The notes below the pieces were generated by a model that was not told the DNA's origin, made no database searches, and saw nothing but the letters and a program-made list of their open reading frames with translations. A stretch of 64,000 nt of DNA from Parcubacteria group bacterium M10-OD1-1 (GTDB lineage Bacteria > Patescibacteria > Paceibacteria > Moranbacterales > UBA2206), in contig LSNL01000005.1 in the NCBI GenBank assembly GCA_003056145.1, positions 38,946-102,945 on the forward strand. Direction: 5' to 3'. Numbering within the stretch: the first letter of the stretch is position 1; every line of letters starts with the position of its first letter. Below, piece after piece: positions 43,182-52,811 of this stretch. The position numbers and the translations under genes are program-made.

Positions 43182-43202
43182 AACTATAAGAATTTATATC
43201 TT
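43173..43202 (+). terminator. Weak hairpin after the dehydrogenase gene
   Basis: 8-bp arms AAGATATA/TATATCTT (43173-43180, 43195-43202), 14-nt loop, then ATTTTTTTA. AT-only stem, so low stability. Confidence 0.3.
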
Positions 43203-43241
43203 ATTTTTTTATTCTTAAAATTATTTTTAACTTTCACTAAA

Positions 43242-43472
43242 ATGATTACTCTTATAAAATCTATTATTTGGATAGTTGGAACTTTAGTAATTGCTTATTA
43301 TGCCTTAGGAATTTTTGGCTATCAAGTTAACAAACAATATTTTTCCTATAGCAAACAGCAATGTGAAAAAAAATTCAAAGATTGTGGAACTAAAATTATT
43401 GCTAGAAATAAAAATCTATCAGATTGTAGTTTTCGATGTCTTGATCCGAAATTAATTATTAAAAAGAAATAA
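43242..43472 (+). CDS. Small membrane protein with four cysteines
   Basis: 76 residues. One membrane helix (about 6-25), then a short domain with QQCEKKFKDC and SDCSFRC, four cysteines that could form two disulfides outside the cell, and a basic DPKLIIKKK end. I recall similar small proteins preceding GT2 genes in CPR genomes but know no function. Its stop overlaps the next ATG (TAATG), so it is translationally coupled to the GT2 at 43472. That coupling suggests a partner or chaperone role, which is inference. Confidence 0.65.
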   Translation: MITLIKSIIWIVGTLVIAYYALGIFGYQVNKQYFSYSKQQCEKKFKDCGTKIIARNKNLSDCSFRCLDPKLIIKKK

Positions 43473-44458
43473 TGAAATTAATAATCAATATTCCTGCTTA
43501 TAACGAAGAGTCTATTATTGGAGAAACTATTGTCAATATTAAAAAAAGTTTTACTGATAATTTTTACCAAAAGGAAGAAGGTATTATTATAACTGAAAAG
43601 ATAATCCAAGTTATTGATGATGGCTCTACTGACAAAACAGCTGCAGTATCTAAAGAAAATGGAGCTGACATTATTATCTCTTATTATCCTAATCGACGAC
43701 TAGCGTACTCCTTTAAACGAGCAGTAGAAAACTCTCTAGCTTTAGGAGCTGATTTAATGGTTAATATTGATGCCGATGGACAATTTAATCCTCAAGATAT
43801 TCCTACTCTTTTAAAACCAATCTTAAATAATCAAGCTGACATGGTAATCGCTAATCGTTTCGGAAAGCATAAAGCCACTAATATTCCTTTACTAAGAAAA
43901 GTTCTTAATCAAACAGCATCTTATTTGATTGGATTTTTTCTAGGCCACAAAACTAATGATTTAACTTGTGGTTTTAGAGCTCATAATCGAGAAACACTTT
44001 TAAGATTTAATTTAACCAATATTCACTTTACCTATACTCAAGAAACAATTATTGATGCTATTGGGAAAAATCTAAAACTTCAATGGGTTTCCGTCCCAGT
44101 AACCTATTTTGATGATCGTAAAGCGAAGATTACTAAATCTATCTTTAAATTTATTAATAATTCTAGCAAGATAATTATTAAAGCCATTAGAGATGTTCGC
44201 CCACTTAAGTTTTTTGGTTGGCCAGGTCTTTTCCTTTTCTCTATTGGAATAGTTGGTTTTATTATTTTTGCTTTTAATTATTTTCAAAATTTTAAAATTT
44301 CACCTTTCTTACATTATATAATTTTTTCTTCTATTGCCTTACTTCTAGGCATTCAACTAATTATTTTTGCTTTAATTGCTGATATGATTAAGTCTAATCG
44401 CCAATTAACTGAAGAATTTATGTATCAGTGGAAAAAAGATAAATACAATAAAAAATAA
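43472..44458 (+). CDS. Glycosyltransferase family 2, DPM/GtrB-like with two membrane helices
   Basis: 328 residues. The GT-A domain has NIPAYNEESIIGETI, VIDDGSTDKTAAV, and the metal site NIDADGQFNPQD. LTCGFRAHNR and a THFTYTQETI-like acceptor region follow. Two C-terminal helices (about 245-268 and 277-300) anchor it. Such enzymes make polyprenyl-phosphate sugars, the donors for GT-C enzymes such as the array at 57-64 kb; that link is inference. It is coupled to the small Cys-rich protein upstream and 5 nt from the next GT4. Confidence 0.85.
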   Translation: MKLIINIPAYNEESIIGETIVNIKKSFTDNFYQKEEGIIITEKIIQVIDDGSTDKTAAVSKENGADIIISYYPNRRLAYSFKRAVENSLALGADLMVNIDADGQFNPQDIPTLLKPILNNQADMVIANRFGKHKATNIPLLRKVLNQTASYLIGFFLGHKTNDLTCGFRAHNRETLLRFNLTNIHFTYTQETIIDAIGKNLKLQWVSVPVTYFDDRKAKITKSIFKFINNSSKIIIKAIRDVRPLKFFGWPGLFLFSIGIVGFIIFAFNYFQNFKISPFLHYIIFSSIALLLGIQLIIFALIADMIKSNRQLTEEFMYQWKKDKYNKK

Positions 44459-44463
44459 ATTAA

Positions 44464-45591
44464 ATGAAATTAAAAATTCTTTTTATTTCTCATTCCTATC
44501 CTCCAATCTTAGGCGGAGTAGAAAATCAGAATTATAATTTAGCTAAGGGACTTTCCCAATTTACCCCGATAAAAATTATAGCCAATGGTCGAGGAAAATG
44601 GTGGTTACCTATTTTTATTCCAATAACTTTTTTTAAAGCTCTCTTTTTAATGACTAACTATGATGCTTGTTTAGTGGGTAATGGTGTTTTGGCTCCTTTA
44701 GCAATGATTTTAAAATTTTTTCATCCTAAAAAAAAGTTTTTTTCTATCGTTCATGGATTAGATATTACTTTCGCCTATAAAAAAAATTGGCTAGCTAAAA
44801 TCTATAAATTCATCAATATTCCTTCTCTAAAAAAATTAGATAAGCTTTTTATGGTTGGTAATTTTACTATTGAAGAGGCAGTAAAAATTGGTATTCCTCG
44901 TGATAACTGTCTTTTTATCCCTAATGGAGTGCCATTAAAAGACCTACGAAAGAACTTTCCCCGATCTGAGTTAGCGCACCTTTTTGGTGAAGATATTACG
45001 AATAAAAAAGTACTTTTACGAATTGGACGTTTTGTTCCCCACAAAGGAACAGCTTGGTTTATTAAAAATATTATGACTCGGTTAGATGATAATATCGTTA
45101 TGATTGCTACTGGCTATCGAGTAACTAAACACACAGCTGGCGATCCAGATAACTTTAGTGATTGCAAAAAAATTATTCAAGAAAATCATCTAGAGAAAAG
45201 GGTTAAACTCATGCCAACTATTCCTCAAGAAGATTTAGAAATTTTATTGAATACCGTTGATTTAGTTGTCTCTCCTAATATAAACTATCCTGGCTCATCA
45301 GAAGGCTTTGGAATTAACGCTATTGAAGCAGCCGCTTGTGAAAGAATTGTCTTAGCTTCTAATCTTCAAGGTTTAGCTGATGCTATTAAAGATGGACAAA
45401 ATGGATTTTTAGTAGAAGCAGAAAATATTGAAAAATGGATTAAAAAAATTAAGGCTATTTTTTCTAGTGAGCCTGCCTTTAAAGAAAATTTTGGTAAAAT
45501 GGCTAGTCAATTTGTAAAAGAAAACTTTACTTGGGAGAAAATCTCTGAAAAATACTTAGCCGAAATTAAAAAAATAGTTCAAGCTAAATAA
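44464..45591 (+). CDS. Glycosyltransferase family 4
   Basis: 375 residues. ILFISHSYPPILGGVENQN opens the acceptor domain; SIVHGLDITFAYK, FIPNGVPLKDL, LLRIGRFVPHKG and EX7E in SEGFGINAIEAAACERIV mark the GT4 fold. It lies tightly between a DPM-like GT2 (5 nt) and a large membrane protein (4 nt). Substrates are unknown. Confidence 0.88.
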   Translation: MKLKILFISHSYPPILGGVENQNYNLAKGLSQFTPIKIIANGRGKWWLPIFIPITFFKALFLMTNYDACLVGNGVLAPLAMILKFFHPKKKFFSIVHGLDITFAYKKNWLAKIYKFINIPSLKKLDKLFMVGNFTIEEAVKIGIPRDNCLFIPNGVPLKDLRKNFPRSELAHLFGEDITNKKVLLRIGRFVPHKGTAWFIKNIMTRLDDNIVMIATGYRVTKHTAGDPDNFSDCKKIIQENHLEKRVKLMPTIPQEDLEILLNTVDLVVSPNINYPGSSEGFGINAIEAAACERIVLASNLQGLADAIKDGQNGFLVEAENIEKWIKKIKAIFSSEPAFKENFGKMASQFVKENFTWEKISEKYLAEIKKIVQAK

Positions 45592-45595
45592 TCCA

Positions 45596-47530
45596 ATGCA
45601 AGCTTCAATTTTATCACAAATTTTATTTATCTTATCTCTGCTTTTATTAGTATTTATGCCAGGATATTTTTTGCTTTTAGCTATTTTTGGAAAAAATAAA
45701 ATTATTAGTCCCTTAGAAAAATTTATTTTTTCTTTTGGCTTAGGCATTATAATCGTAGATTTTATTGCTTTTTTTTATAATAAGACTCATCTTCCAATTA
45801 CAGCTTCCACCTCTTTAATCGGAGTTTTTATCTTTAGCTTCCTTTGCTTGGGAATATTTAAAATAAAGTCCTTTCCAAAAAATAAAGTTTCCTTCTTGGA
45901 GAATAATTTATTTAGTTTCTCTAAAAATCAAATTTTTTTAATCTGTTTATTATTACTTTCAATTGTTTTTATTAAAACTGCTTATCTAACTAGCACAGTT
46001 ACTCCTACTGCCACCGATATGGGTCATCATATGTATTGGGCTAAATTAATGACTCAGACTCATCAATTACCCGCTTACAATGGAATGCCTGATTTTATTA
46101 TTGGTGAACATATTGCAATTGCAGAAATAGCAATGTTAAGTAAAGCAAGCTTTTTTTCTGCTTTCCCAGTAGTTTTTCTTCTAATAGTAAATCTGCTGGG
46201 GATTTTAACAATGTTTGTTTTAACTTTAAGAATTTTTAAAAAAAAATCTTTAGCTATTTTAACTCTTCTTTTTTTAGGTGTTCTTTTTGCTGTTTCTTCT
46301 CCCCAAGCTAAATTTATTAGTGGCGGTGTAGTTGGCAATATTCTAGGAAATTTCCTAATGCCCCTAGCTTTTTATTTTTACTGGCGAGCTTTTGAGCATT
46401 TAGATTTATCTTCTACTAAATTCTCCGAAAAAATAAAATCTAGTTATTCTAAATCATTTTTAGCTTTAGCTATTTTTTCAACTTTTGGACTTTTCTACAC
46501 TCATCATTTAACTTCTTTCATTTTTTTATTTATAACCTTAACCTTGATTGTTTTATTTCTTCTCATTAATTTTAGAGAAATCCGAGAGCTTTTTTCAAAA
46601 ATTAAACAAATAGTTTTTACTCTTCCTGTTATTTTAACTTTTTTATTAGGTTTAACTTTTTTCTTTTTTATTTTTACACCTAATTATATAAAAAACGAAG
46701 CAGTTAAAACAGCTGTCGGTGCACCTTCAAAATCAACTCGGGGAGGCTTAACAATTAATAATTTAAAATCTTCAGTTGGTGAAGCTCGTTTAGCCCTAGG
46801 ATTTATCGGTTTAATTTTACTACTAATTAGCTATAAAAGAAAAAATATTGGCTATGCCTTAATTTCTTCTTGGACTATTATGCTTTTAGTTATGTCTTTG
46901 GATCCTAATATTTTATTTATTAATTTGCCTAGTAACCGAATTGGTAATTATTTATCCTATCCTCTTTCCATTCTGTCGGCCTTAGGATTTTATTCTCTTT
47001 TTAACCCTAATTTTTTAAGCTCAATTTCTACTAAGAATAGTCTTCAATTAAATATTCCCAAAAAACTTATTAGTATTTCTTTCCTAACTATTCTGACTTT
47101 CATTTTAATAAACGGGCTTTCTGATTCAGCTCATGCATTTAAGCAATCTTCTAATTTTACACCTACTATTAAAACTTTTGACGCTAGTAAATATTTAGTT
47201 GACCACCTTAAAAATAATGATATAGTTTTAAAGGATCACAATTATCTCTCTGGTGATACCTGGATAAAATTATTTTTTATGAAAGGGTACAGATATCCTC
47301 AATCACGTAGTTATTTCAAACGATATCATGACCCCACTAAACCCAGAGAAATGTGCACACTTTATATGATTTCTAATCCTGGAAAACCTGATGCCCAGAA
47401 ATGTTTTCAAAAGACTAAAACTGATTATTTAATGGTTAATCCTTATTATGACAGTGCTCAATTTAAAAAATTAACTAATTTTGATCAAGTTTATAACAAT
47501 GGAACAGTTACTATTTTTCATAAAAAATAA
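45596..47530 (+). CDS. Large polytopic membrane protein, possible GT-C glycosyltransferase
   Basis: 644 residues with roughly twelve to thirteen hydrophobic helices. The first long outside loop holds TPTATDMGHHMYWAKLMTQ, an acidic-plus-His motif like those in GT-C enzymes, followed by GEHIAIAEIAML. The C-terminal 120 residues are a soluble outside domain (VDHLKNNDIVLKDHNYLSG onward). I infer a polyprenyl-phosphate-sugar-dependent transferase, DUF6541-like, but cannot name the family firmly. It follows the DPM-like GT2 and a GT4 in the same operon. Confidence 0.55.
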   Translation: MQASILSQILFILSLLLLVFMPGYFLLLAIFGKNKIISPLEKFIFSFGLGIIIVDFIAFFYNKTHLPITASTSLIGVFIFSFLCLGIFKIKSFPKNKVSFLENNLFSFSKNQIFLICLLLLSIVFIKTAYLTSTVTPTATDMGHHMYWAKLMTQTHQLPAYNGMPDFIIGEHIAIAEIAMLSKASFFSAFPVVFLLIVNLLGILTMFVLTLRIFKKKSLAILTLLFLGVLFAVSSPQAKFISGGVVGNILGNFLMPLAFYFYWRAFEHLDLSSTKFSEKIKSSYSKSFLALAIFSTFGLFYTHHLTSFIFLFITLTLIVLFLLINFREIRELFSKIKQIVFTLPVILTFLLGLTFFFFIFTPNYIKNEAVKTAVGAPSKSTRGGLTINNLKSSVGEARLALGFIGLILLLISYKRKNIGYALISSWTIMLLVMSLDPNILFINLPSNRIGNYLSYPLSILSALGFYSLFNPNFLSSISTKNSLQLNIPKKLISISFLTILTFILINGLSDSAHAFKQSSNFTPTIKTFDASKYLVDHLKNNDIVLKDHNYLSGDTWIKLFFMKGYRYPQSRSYFKRYHDPTKPREMCTLYMISNPGKPDAQKCFQKTKTDYLMVNPYYDSAQFKKLTNFDQVYNNGTVTIFHKK

Positions 47531-47542
47531 TTTTTCATAAAA

Positions 47543-47941
47543 ATGTCGAAAAAAATCTTCTTCAAAAACAATCAAAGCAATTTTCTCATTTCTTTTATTA
47601 TTTTTCTTTTAATTATTAGCTCCTTTTGGCTTTTTTCTGTTAGTAATAGAGCTCTTAATCTAAATAAAAATACAAATTGGTGGTCAATCTATTTTACTCA
47701 CCCTCAAACAAATGGGTTATCTTTTATTATTGAAAATCACAGCAATGATACCCAATTTTATTGGAAAATTTTAGCTAATCAAAAAAAAATACAGGAAGGA
47801 AGTTTAGAAATAAAAAAAGGTTCCAAGGCTAAGCCAAAAATCAAGGACCTTGTAACTATACCTCAGGGAGAAAAAATAACTATTCAAGTCATAAATGGTA
47901 ATAATAAAAACAATCAGGAAGAGATTTATAAAAATAATTAA
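47543..47941 (+). CDS. Small membrane-anchored DUF1616-like protein
   Basis: 132 residues. One membrane helix (about 15-33), then an outside beta-rich domain: YFTHPQTNGLSFIIENHSNDTQFYWKI and a VTIPQGEKITIQVING end. The NxxN-x-T-x-F-Y pattern resembles the C-terminal domain of DUF1616 proteins found beside GTs. It may be a separated domain acting with the 644-residue protein 12 nt upstream. No known function. Confidence 0.5.
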   Translation: MSKKIFFKNNQSNFLISFIIFLLIISSFWLFSVSNRALNLNKNTNWWSIYFTHPQTNGLSFIIENHSNDTQFYWKILANQKKIQEGSLEIKKGSKAKPKIKDLVTIPQGEKITIQVINGNNKNNQEEIYKNN

Positions 47942-47949
47942 AGAATTAT

Positions 47950-49083
47950 ATGGAAAGTTTTAAAAAAAAGATACTTTTAGTTACTCGCCCACTAGCTCCG
48001 CCTTGGGATGAAGCCTCTAAAAATTTTGCCTACAATCTAGCTAAAAAATTAAGTTCAGAAAAAAAAACAGAACTTCATCTAATGACTAAGGGAGTCTTGT
48101 CAGAATTACCAGAAAATATTATTCAAGAAAATATTTACACCGCGTCTCAAAATGATTTTACTTTTTTTCAAAAACTGCGTTCTTTTTGGTTTCAATGGAA
48201 AAAGAAAAAATATTTTACAGTTATTCATTATTTTTTTACTCCAACCAAACTAAATATTTTTTTAATTAAAAATCTTTTAAAATCTTCTCGAGTAAAAACT
48301 ATTCAAACTATTGCTACTCTTCGTGAAGACATTTTTTCCATTGACGAGCTTAAACAATTAATTTTTGCTGATCTAGTTATTACTTATTCTGATTATGCAA
48401 AAAATAAACTCAACTCTTTAGGCTTTAAAAATATTAAAAGAGTTTATCCAGGTATTGATTTAAACTATTATTTCCCCACTCTCAAAAACCAAGACTTAAT
48501 AAAAAAATTTCATCTAAATTCTAACGATTTTATTTTTTCCTACCCAGGAGAATATTATCGACTAGGTGCTACTGATAATATTATTGAAGCTTTACCAAAA
48601 ATTTTTGAAAAAATTCCCAACGGAAAATTTATATTTGCTTGCCGAATAAAAAATAAACAAGATGCCAAAAAGAAAGAAGAAGCTATTACCAAATTAAAAG
48701 AATATAACATTCTGGATAAAGTTGTCTTCTCTGATACTTTTTCAGATATGGCAAAATTATATAATATTTCCGACTTGGTTATTTTTCCAGTTGGAAATAT
48801 GCAAGGAAAATTTGATGTTCCACTAGTAGTTATTGAAGCAATGGCCTGTGCTAAAGCTGTGATTATTTCTGATATTCCAATTCTTAAAGAATTTTCTAAT
48901 GAAAAAAATTCCGTGCAAATTGAAGCTGGAAATATCAAAGAGCTTACTCAATCAATTTTGAATTTATACAATAATCCGAAAAAGAGAAATGAGCTTGGAT
49001 TATCCTCTAGAATTTATGTTGAAAGGAATTTCGATATCAAAAATGTCGCCATTCAATATGCCAAAATTTATAGTCATTTATAG
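47950..49083 (+). CDS. Glycosyltransferase family 4
   Basis: 377 residues. LLVTRPLAPPWDEASKNFAYNLA begins the acceptor domain; VIHYFFTPT, VYPGIDLNYY, FSYPGEYYRLGATDN and an E-x7-E-like region in FDVPLVVIEAMACAKAVI identify GT4, although the first acidic residue of the usual EX7E is an Asp here. It ends the plus-strand glycan run that starts at 43242; rtcB follows 42 nt later. Confidence 0.83.
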   Translation: MESFKKKILLVTRPLAPPWDEASKNFAYNLAKKLSSEKKTELHLMTKGVLSELPENIIQENIYTASQNDFTFFQKLRSFWFQWKKKKYFTVIHYFFTPTKLNIFLIKNLLKSSRVKTIQTIATLREDIFSIDELKQLIFADLVITYSDYAKNKLNSLGFKNIKRVYPGIDLNYYFPTLKNQDLIKKFHLNSNDFIFSYPGEYYRLGATDNIIEALPKIFEKIPNGKFIFACRIKNKQDAKKKEEAITKLKEYNILDKVVFSDTFSDMAKLYNISDLVIFPVGNMQGKFDVPLVVIEAMACAKAVIISDIPILKEFSNEKNSVQIEAGNIKELTQSILNLYNNPKKRNELGLSSRIYVERNFDIKNVAIQYAKIYSHL

Positions 49084-49125
49084 CTTCTGAGGAAATAATT
49101 TAATCATTAAAATAACACTAGTAAT

Positions 49126-50628
49126 ATGCTTAGCCAAAATATCAAAAAAATTAGCGACCATCTTCAAAAATTTCAAACTGAAAAAATGTCAGTTCCAACG
49201 CTGTTTTTTATGGATAAGGATTTAATTCCTCAAGATGACAGTTGTACTAAATTGGAAGACATTGCATCCAACGAAGAAATTCTTTTTAGAAATCTTGTGG
49301 CCATGCCTGATGTCTCTTCAAAGCCAGGACGAAAAAACGCTTCTGGAACCACCATCGTTTCTGAAAAATATATCTTACCCCAAGTAAATGATTCTGATCC
49401 GAATTGCGGAATGCGCTTAGTCAAAACAAATTTAACCGAAGAAAACATAACTCCAGAAGAAATTGATAAACTATTCAAAGAGCTTATAAATATTGTTCCT
49501 ACTAAAAAAGTTGTTGGCACTTATGTTCCTTTTCAAACCGTAGTTGACATTTGTCGTAGAGGTACCGTCGCTATAATTGAGCATCTAGGAATTAAAACTA
49601 AAAATGAGTTAGAAAACACTCAAAGCGGTGGTAATTTTTTTGAAAAAGAGATGAGTATGCAAAATATTTTTGATGTTATTCCAAAATTATATTTATTTTT
49701 TGCTAAATTTCGTCTTGGAATTTTAGGAGCTGCTGGAAATCATTTTATGGATTTAATGAAAGTGAGTGATGTTATTGACCCTGAAATTGCTGAAAAGTTT
49801 GGAATAACAAAAGGTCAATATCTTTTTATGATTCATACTGGTTCTGGAATTTTAGGACAATACACAATGTACACTCATACTGCTAAAAAATGTGAACATC
49901 TCTCGCAAGCGCTTATGGTAACTTTAGGAAAGCTAACTTTCAATTCAAGAAAAAAAGATACCTATAGAAAAATGCAAGCAGTAATTAAAAAACATCTATC
50001 AGGTGACCAATCACTTCTAAAATATGACGGAAACGGTTCTGAAGGAAAACTTTATATGGATGCTCGAGCAGCTGCTTCCAATTTTGGTACAGCCAATCGG
50101 GCAGTCATTACCCATAATATTTCTGAAGCTATCAAGAAAACTCTCGGAAGAGATCCACAAATGGAGCTTATTTATGATATGCCTCATATCTCCATCACCC
50201 GTGAAAATCATTTCGGGAAAAATGTACTTGTACATCGAAGTAATACTTCAAGAGCTTTTGGTCCAAATAGAATGCCCGCTCACCCTATCTATAAAGAAAC
50301 CGGTGAACCAGTCTTTATTCCTTCCTCAATGAGCACTGATGCTTATCTCTGCGTTGGAACTGACAATAATCAGGAAAGTTTTTTCTCAGCTCCACATGGA
50401 ACTGGAAAAGGAACTAATCAAAATGAAGAATACATTTCCACGAAAGATGAACTTTTTGCTAAAATGCAAAAAAAGAATGTTAAACTTTATAATGCCCAAT
50501 CTTCAATTGTCATCAACCAAGACTCTGCTCGATACAAAAATATCAACAAAGTAATTAAAGGAGTAGAAATTAATAAAATCGCTCATGTTGTAGTAAAAAT
50601 GCAACCCATTGCTGTCTTAATGTATTAA
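49126..50628 (+). CDS. Divergent RtcB-family RNA ligase
   Basis: 500 residues. Family anchors can be aligned: AMPDV near 64, metal Asp/Cys in SDPNCGMRL (usually DxGCG), GNHFMDL, HTGSGILGQ (usually HSGSRGLG), NRAVITHNI, YDMPHISI, the guanylylated-His region VHRSNTSRAFGP and IPSSMSTDAYLCVG. All expected metal and catalytic His/Cys/Asp seem kept, while the flanking consensus and the usual basic C-terminus (here PIAVLMY) differ. RtcB joins 2',3'-cyclic-phosphate and 5'-OH RNA ends with GTP. No archease gene is adjacent. Confidence 0.8.
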   Translation: MLSQNIKKISDHLQKFQTEKMSVPTLFFMDKDLIPQDDSCTKLEDIASNEEILFRNLVAMPDVSSKPGRKNASGTTIVSEKYILPQVNDSDPNCGMRLVKTNLTEENITPEEIDKLFKELINIVPTKKVVGTYVPFQTVVDICRRGTVAIIEHLGIKTKNELENTQSGGNFFEKEMSMQNIFDVIPKLYLFFAKFRLGILGAAGNHFMDLMKVSDVIDPEIAEKFGITKGQYLFMIHTGSGILGQYTMYTHTAKKCEHLSQALMVTLGKLTFNSRKKDTYRKMQAVIKKHLSGDQSLLKYDGNGSEGKLYMDARAAASNFGTANRAVITHNISEAIKKTLGRDPQMELIYDMPHISITRENHFGKNVLVHRSNTSRAFGPNRMPAHPIYKETGEPVFIPSSMSTDAYLCVGTDNNQESFFSAPHGTGKGTNQNEEYISTKDELFAKMQKKNVKLYNAQSSIVINQDSARYKNINKVIKGVEINKIAHVVVKMQPIAVLMY

Positions 50629-50634
50629 AGCTGG

Positions 50635-52041
50635 TTACTTTATTTTACAAACTAAAATTTTACCATCCGTATAATATTGTTGCTCATCTGAATTTTTTCT
50701 CACTTTTTTAATCCGACAAGTAGTTTGAATATAATGGCAAGTTATATTTTTTTGAAAAATTATGTGCTTGTAAAAAAAGTCTCTGCTTTTATCTGTGTTA
50801 CGACTTATTCCATGAAGAGGTGTCAAAAAATTATCATAAAACTGGAAGGTCAACCCATCATCATTAGAAATTGAACCGAAATAAATATTTTGATTGGGAT
50901 TATTTTTATTAATAAATTTCCAGAATCTGATATGTTCTCTCCTGATAAGAGAACTTTTTTTGTATTGGTAAGCGACGTCTTGTGAAAAATTATCTAGATA
51001 AAGATTACTAGCTGGAAGCTTTCTTTTTTCAATAGAAGATAAAAAATCATTAAAAGTAAATTGATTTTTTCGAAAAATAGGAATTTGAACCCAATTCTTA
51101 TTTAAAATATTACTAATATCTTTACCTTTATTACTAATTAAAATTACATTAATTGGTTGAATAATATTTAATTGAGAATCAAAATAATAAGTAGTTATAT
51201 TTTTACAATCGTTAAGATAATCATCATTTAAAACGATAGATCTCCCCATTGAATTAGCTACATAATAAGCACTTCCATTATATTTAAAAGATAAATAAAA
51301 TAGAAAAAATGCAAAAAATATTATTATCACTATAGTGATGGAAATAAAATGTTTAATTGTTAGAATAAATAATTTTTTTCTATTTTCTCTCCATCTTTGC
51401 TTAAATTTAGCGATGTATTTTTTATATTTTAAATAAAAATAAAGATAAAACAAGATGAGAATTAAAAACAATATAATAAATAAATATTTTAAAAATAAAA
51501 TTGAAATAACTTCAAAATAAATACCAAGAAAATATCCCGCTACAATAAACCTACCTAAACTCAAAATAATGGCTGGTAAGTCATATATTAAGAATGTTTT
51601 ATAATTTAATTTATGAGACCCCGCTAAAAAAGGTATTGCCCAAAAGATTGTTTTTAAAAATTTAGCAAAAAAAATGCTATGTTTTCCGTATTCTTGAAAA
51701 AATTTAAGATTGTGGGAATAATTTGTCTCATTGATATATTTCCTTAAAAAAACTTTTTTCTCAAGATATTGGTATAGAGCAACTCCATATTTTCTTCCTA
51801 GAAAGTAATTCACGCTATCGCCTAATAATACTCCTAGACATAAAATTAAAGTTACCAACCAAATATTTAAAATTCCTACTCCAGCTAAAATAGAAGCTCC
51901 TAAAGCTCCTAAAAATAACATCCATTTTAAGGTTGGAGAAAATAATCCTATACTAATTATCACTTCAATTAATACAGTAAAAAAAATTATCCAATAATCT
52001 GTTAAATGAAAAGATCTAATAATAGCTAAAAATGTTGACAT
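50635..52041 (-). CDS. DedA-LssY_C fusion membrane protein
   Basis: 468 residues from ATG 52041 (a TTG at 52065 would add eight). The N-terminal 215 residues are a DedA/VTT domain: GLFSPTLKWMLFLGALGASI, GDSVNYFLGRKYG, FFQEYGKHSIFFAKFLKTI and FLAGSHKLNYKTFL. After another helix (about 260-280), residues 290-468 form an outside domain like LssY_C: NVILISNKG, ASNLYLDNFSQDVAYQ, RREHIRFW and SRDFFYKHI. DedA proteins move polyprenyl phosphate or phospholipids; LssY_C is of unknown function. Confidence 0.75.
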   Translation of the reverse strand: MSTFLAIIRSFHLTDYWIIFFTVLIEVIISIGLFSPTLKWMLFLGALGASILAGVGILNIWLVTLILCLGVLLGDSVNYFLGRKYGVALYQYLEKKVFLRKYINETNYSHNLKFFQEYGKHSIFFAKFLKTIFWAIPFLAGSHKLNYKTFLIYDLPAIILSLGRFIVAGYFLGIYFEVISILFLKYLFIILFLILILFYLYFYLKYKKYIAKFKQRWRENRKKLFILTIKHFISITIVIIIFFAFFLFYLSFKYNGSAYYVANSMGRSIVLNDDYLNDCKNITTYYFDSQLNIIQPINVILISNKGKDISNILNKNWVQIPIFRKNQFTFNDFLSSIEKRKLPASNLYLDNFSQDVAYQYKKSSLIRREHIRFWKFINKNNPNQNIYFGSISNDDGLTFQFYDNFLTPLHGISRNTDKSRDFFYKHIIFQKNITCHYIQTTCRIKKVRKNSDEQQYYTDGKILVCKIK

Positions 52042-52070
52042 AAAAATTATAAAAATATTTCTCAAAACTA

Positions 52071-52811
52071 CTATCTGATGTCCTTATACTTATCAGTAAA
52101 TGGCCTATGTAAAACAATTTCTGAAATAAAATTTAACACATAGACAACGGCCGTTTTCAAAGTACTTTCTTTCGAGAATCTCCTAGCAGAGGTTGGCATT
52201 ATAAAAGAAGGATGGAATTTTACTTTACCAAACCTTGAAGCTCTACGGGCAATGTTAGTATCTTCTCCATAAAATTTAATTTTTTCATCAAAACCTCCCA
52301 TTTTTTTTAAAATTTCTTTTTTAATAACAAAATTTCCTCCAACTACCATATATCCAATCAACCAATAGCTAGGTATAGCCAATAAGTACCAATACATTTT
52401 TACAAATAATTTATGAAATTTATTTGTATCATAATAAACATAAGGACCGCTCAAGCAAACTAAATTAAGATTTTTTTTGTATTCATTAATTATTTGTTTA
52501 ACCCAGCCTTTGGACATTTGAGTATCAGCATCAATAAAAGCTAGAATATCTCCTTGAGCTTCTAAAAAGGCTCTTTGTCTAGCCTTAGTTAATCCTTTTT
52601 CTTTTTCTGTAACTAACTTAATATTATGTTTTTTAAAATTAGCAACGATTGCAGCTGTTTTGTCAGTACTAGCATTATCTACGACAATAATTTCATAGAA
52701 TAAATTATCCGAATTTTTAATCACAAAATTTAGACAATTCCCAATATACTTTTCCTCGTTATAAGCACAAATCAACAAACTAATTTTTTGATTATTTTCT
52801 TTTATTTGCAT
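52071..52811 (-). CDS. Glycosyltransferase family 2
   Basis: 246 residues, GT-A fold. ISLLICAYNEEKYIGNCLNF, IIVVDNASTDKTAAIV and metal site LAFIDADTQMSKGWV are clear, followed by VGGNFVIKKEIL, FDEKIKFYGEDTNIARR. The E-D pair near 175 is the likely catalytic base region. No C-terminal helices, so it is soluble or peripheral. It overlaps the upstream GT4 by 20 nt. Confidence 0.88.
   Translation of the reverse strand: MQIKENNQKISLLICAYNEEKYIGNCLNFVIKNSDNLFYEIIVVDNASTDKTAAIVANFKKHNIKLVTEKEKGLTKARQRAFLEAQGDILAFIDADTQMSKGWVKQIINEYKKNLNLVCLSGPYVYYDTNKFHKLFVKMYWYLLAIPSYWLIGYMVVGGNFVIKKEILKKMGGFDEKIKFYGEDTNIARRASRFGKVKFHPSFIMPTSARRFSKESTLKTAVVYVLNFISEIVLHRPFTDKYKDIR

Noticed and set aside
52042..52065. 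TTG start of the DedA-LssY gene
   Set aside because: ATG 52041 is available eight codons later and gives a normal DedA start.
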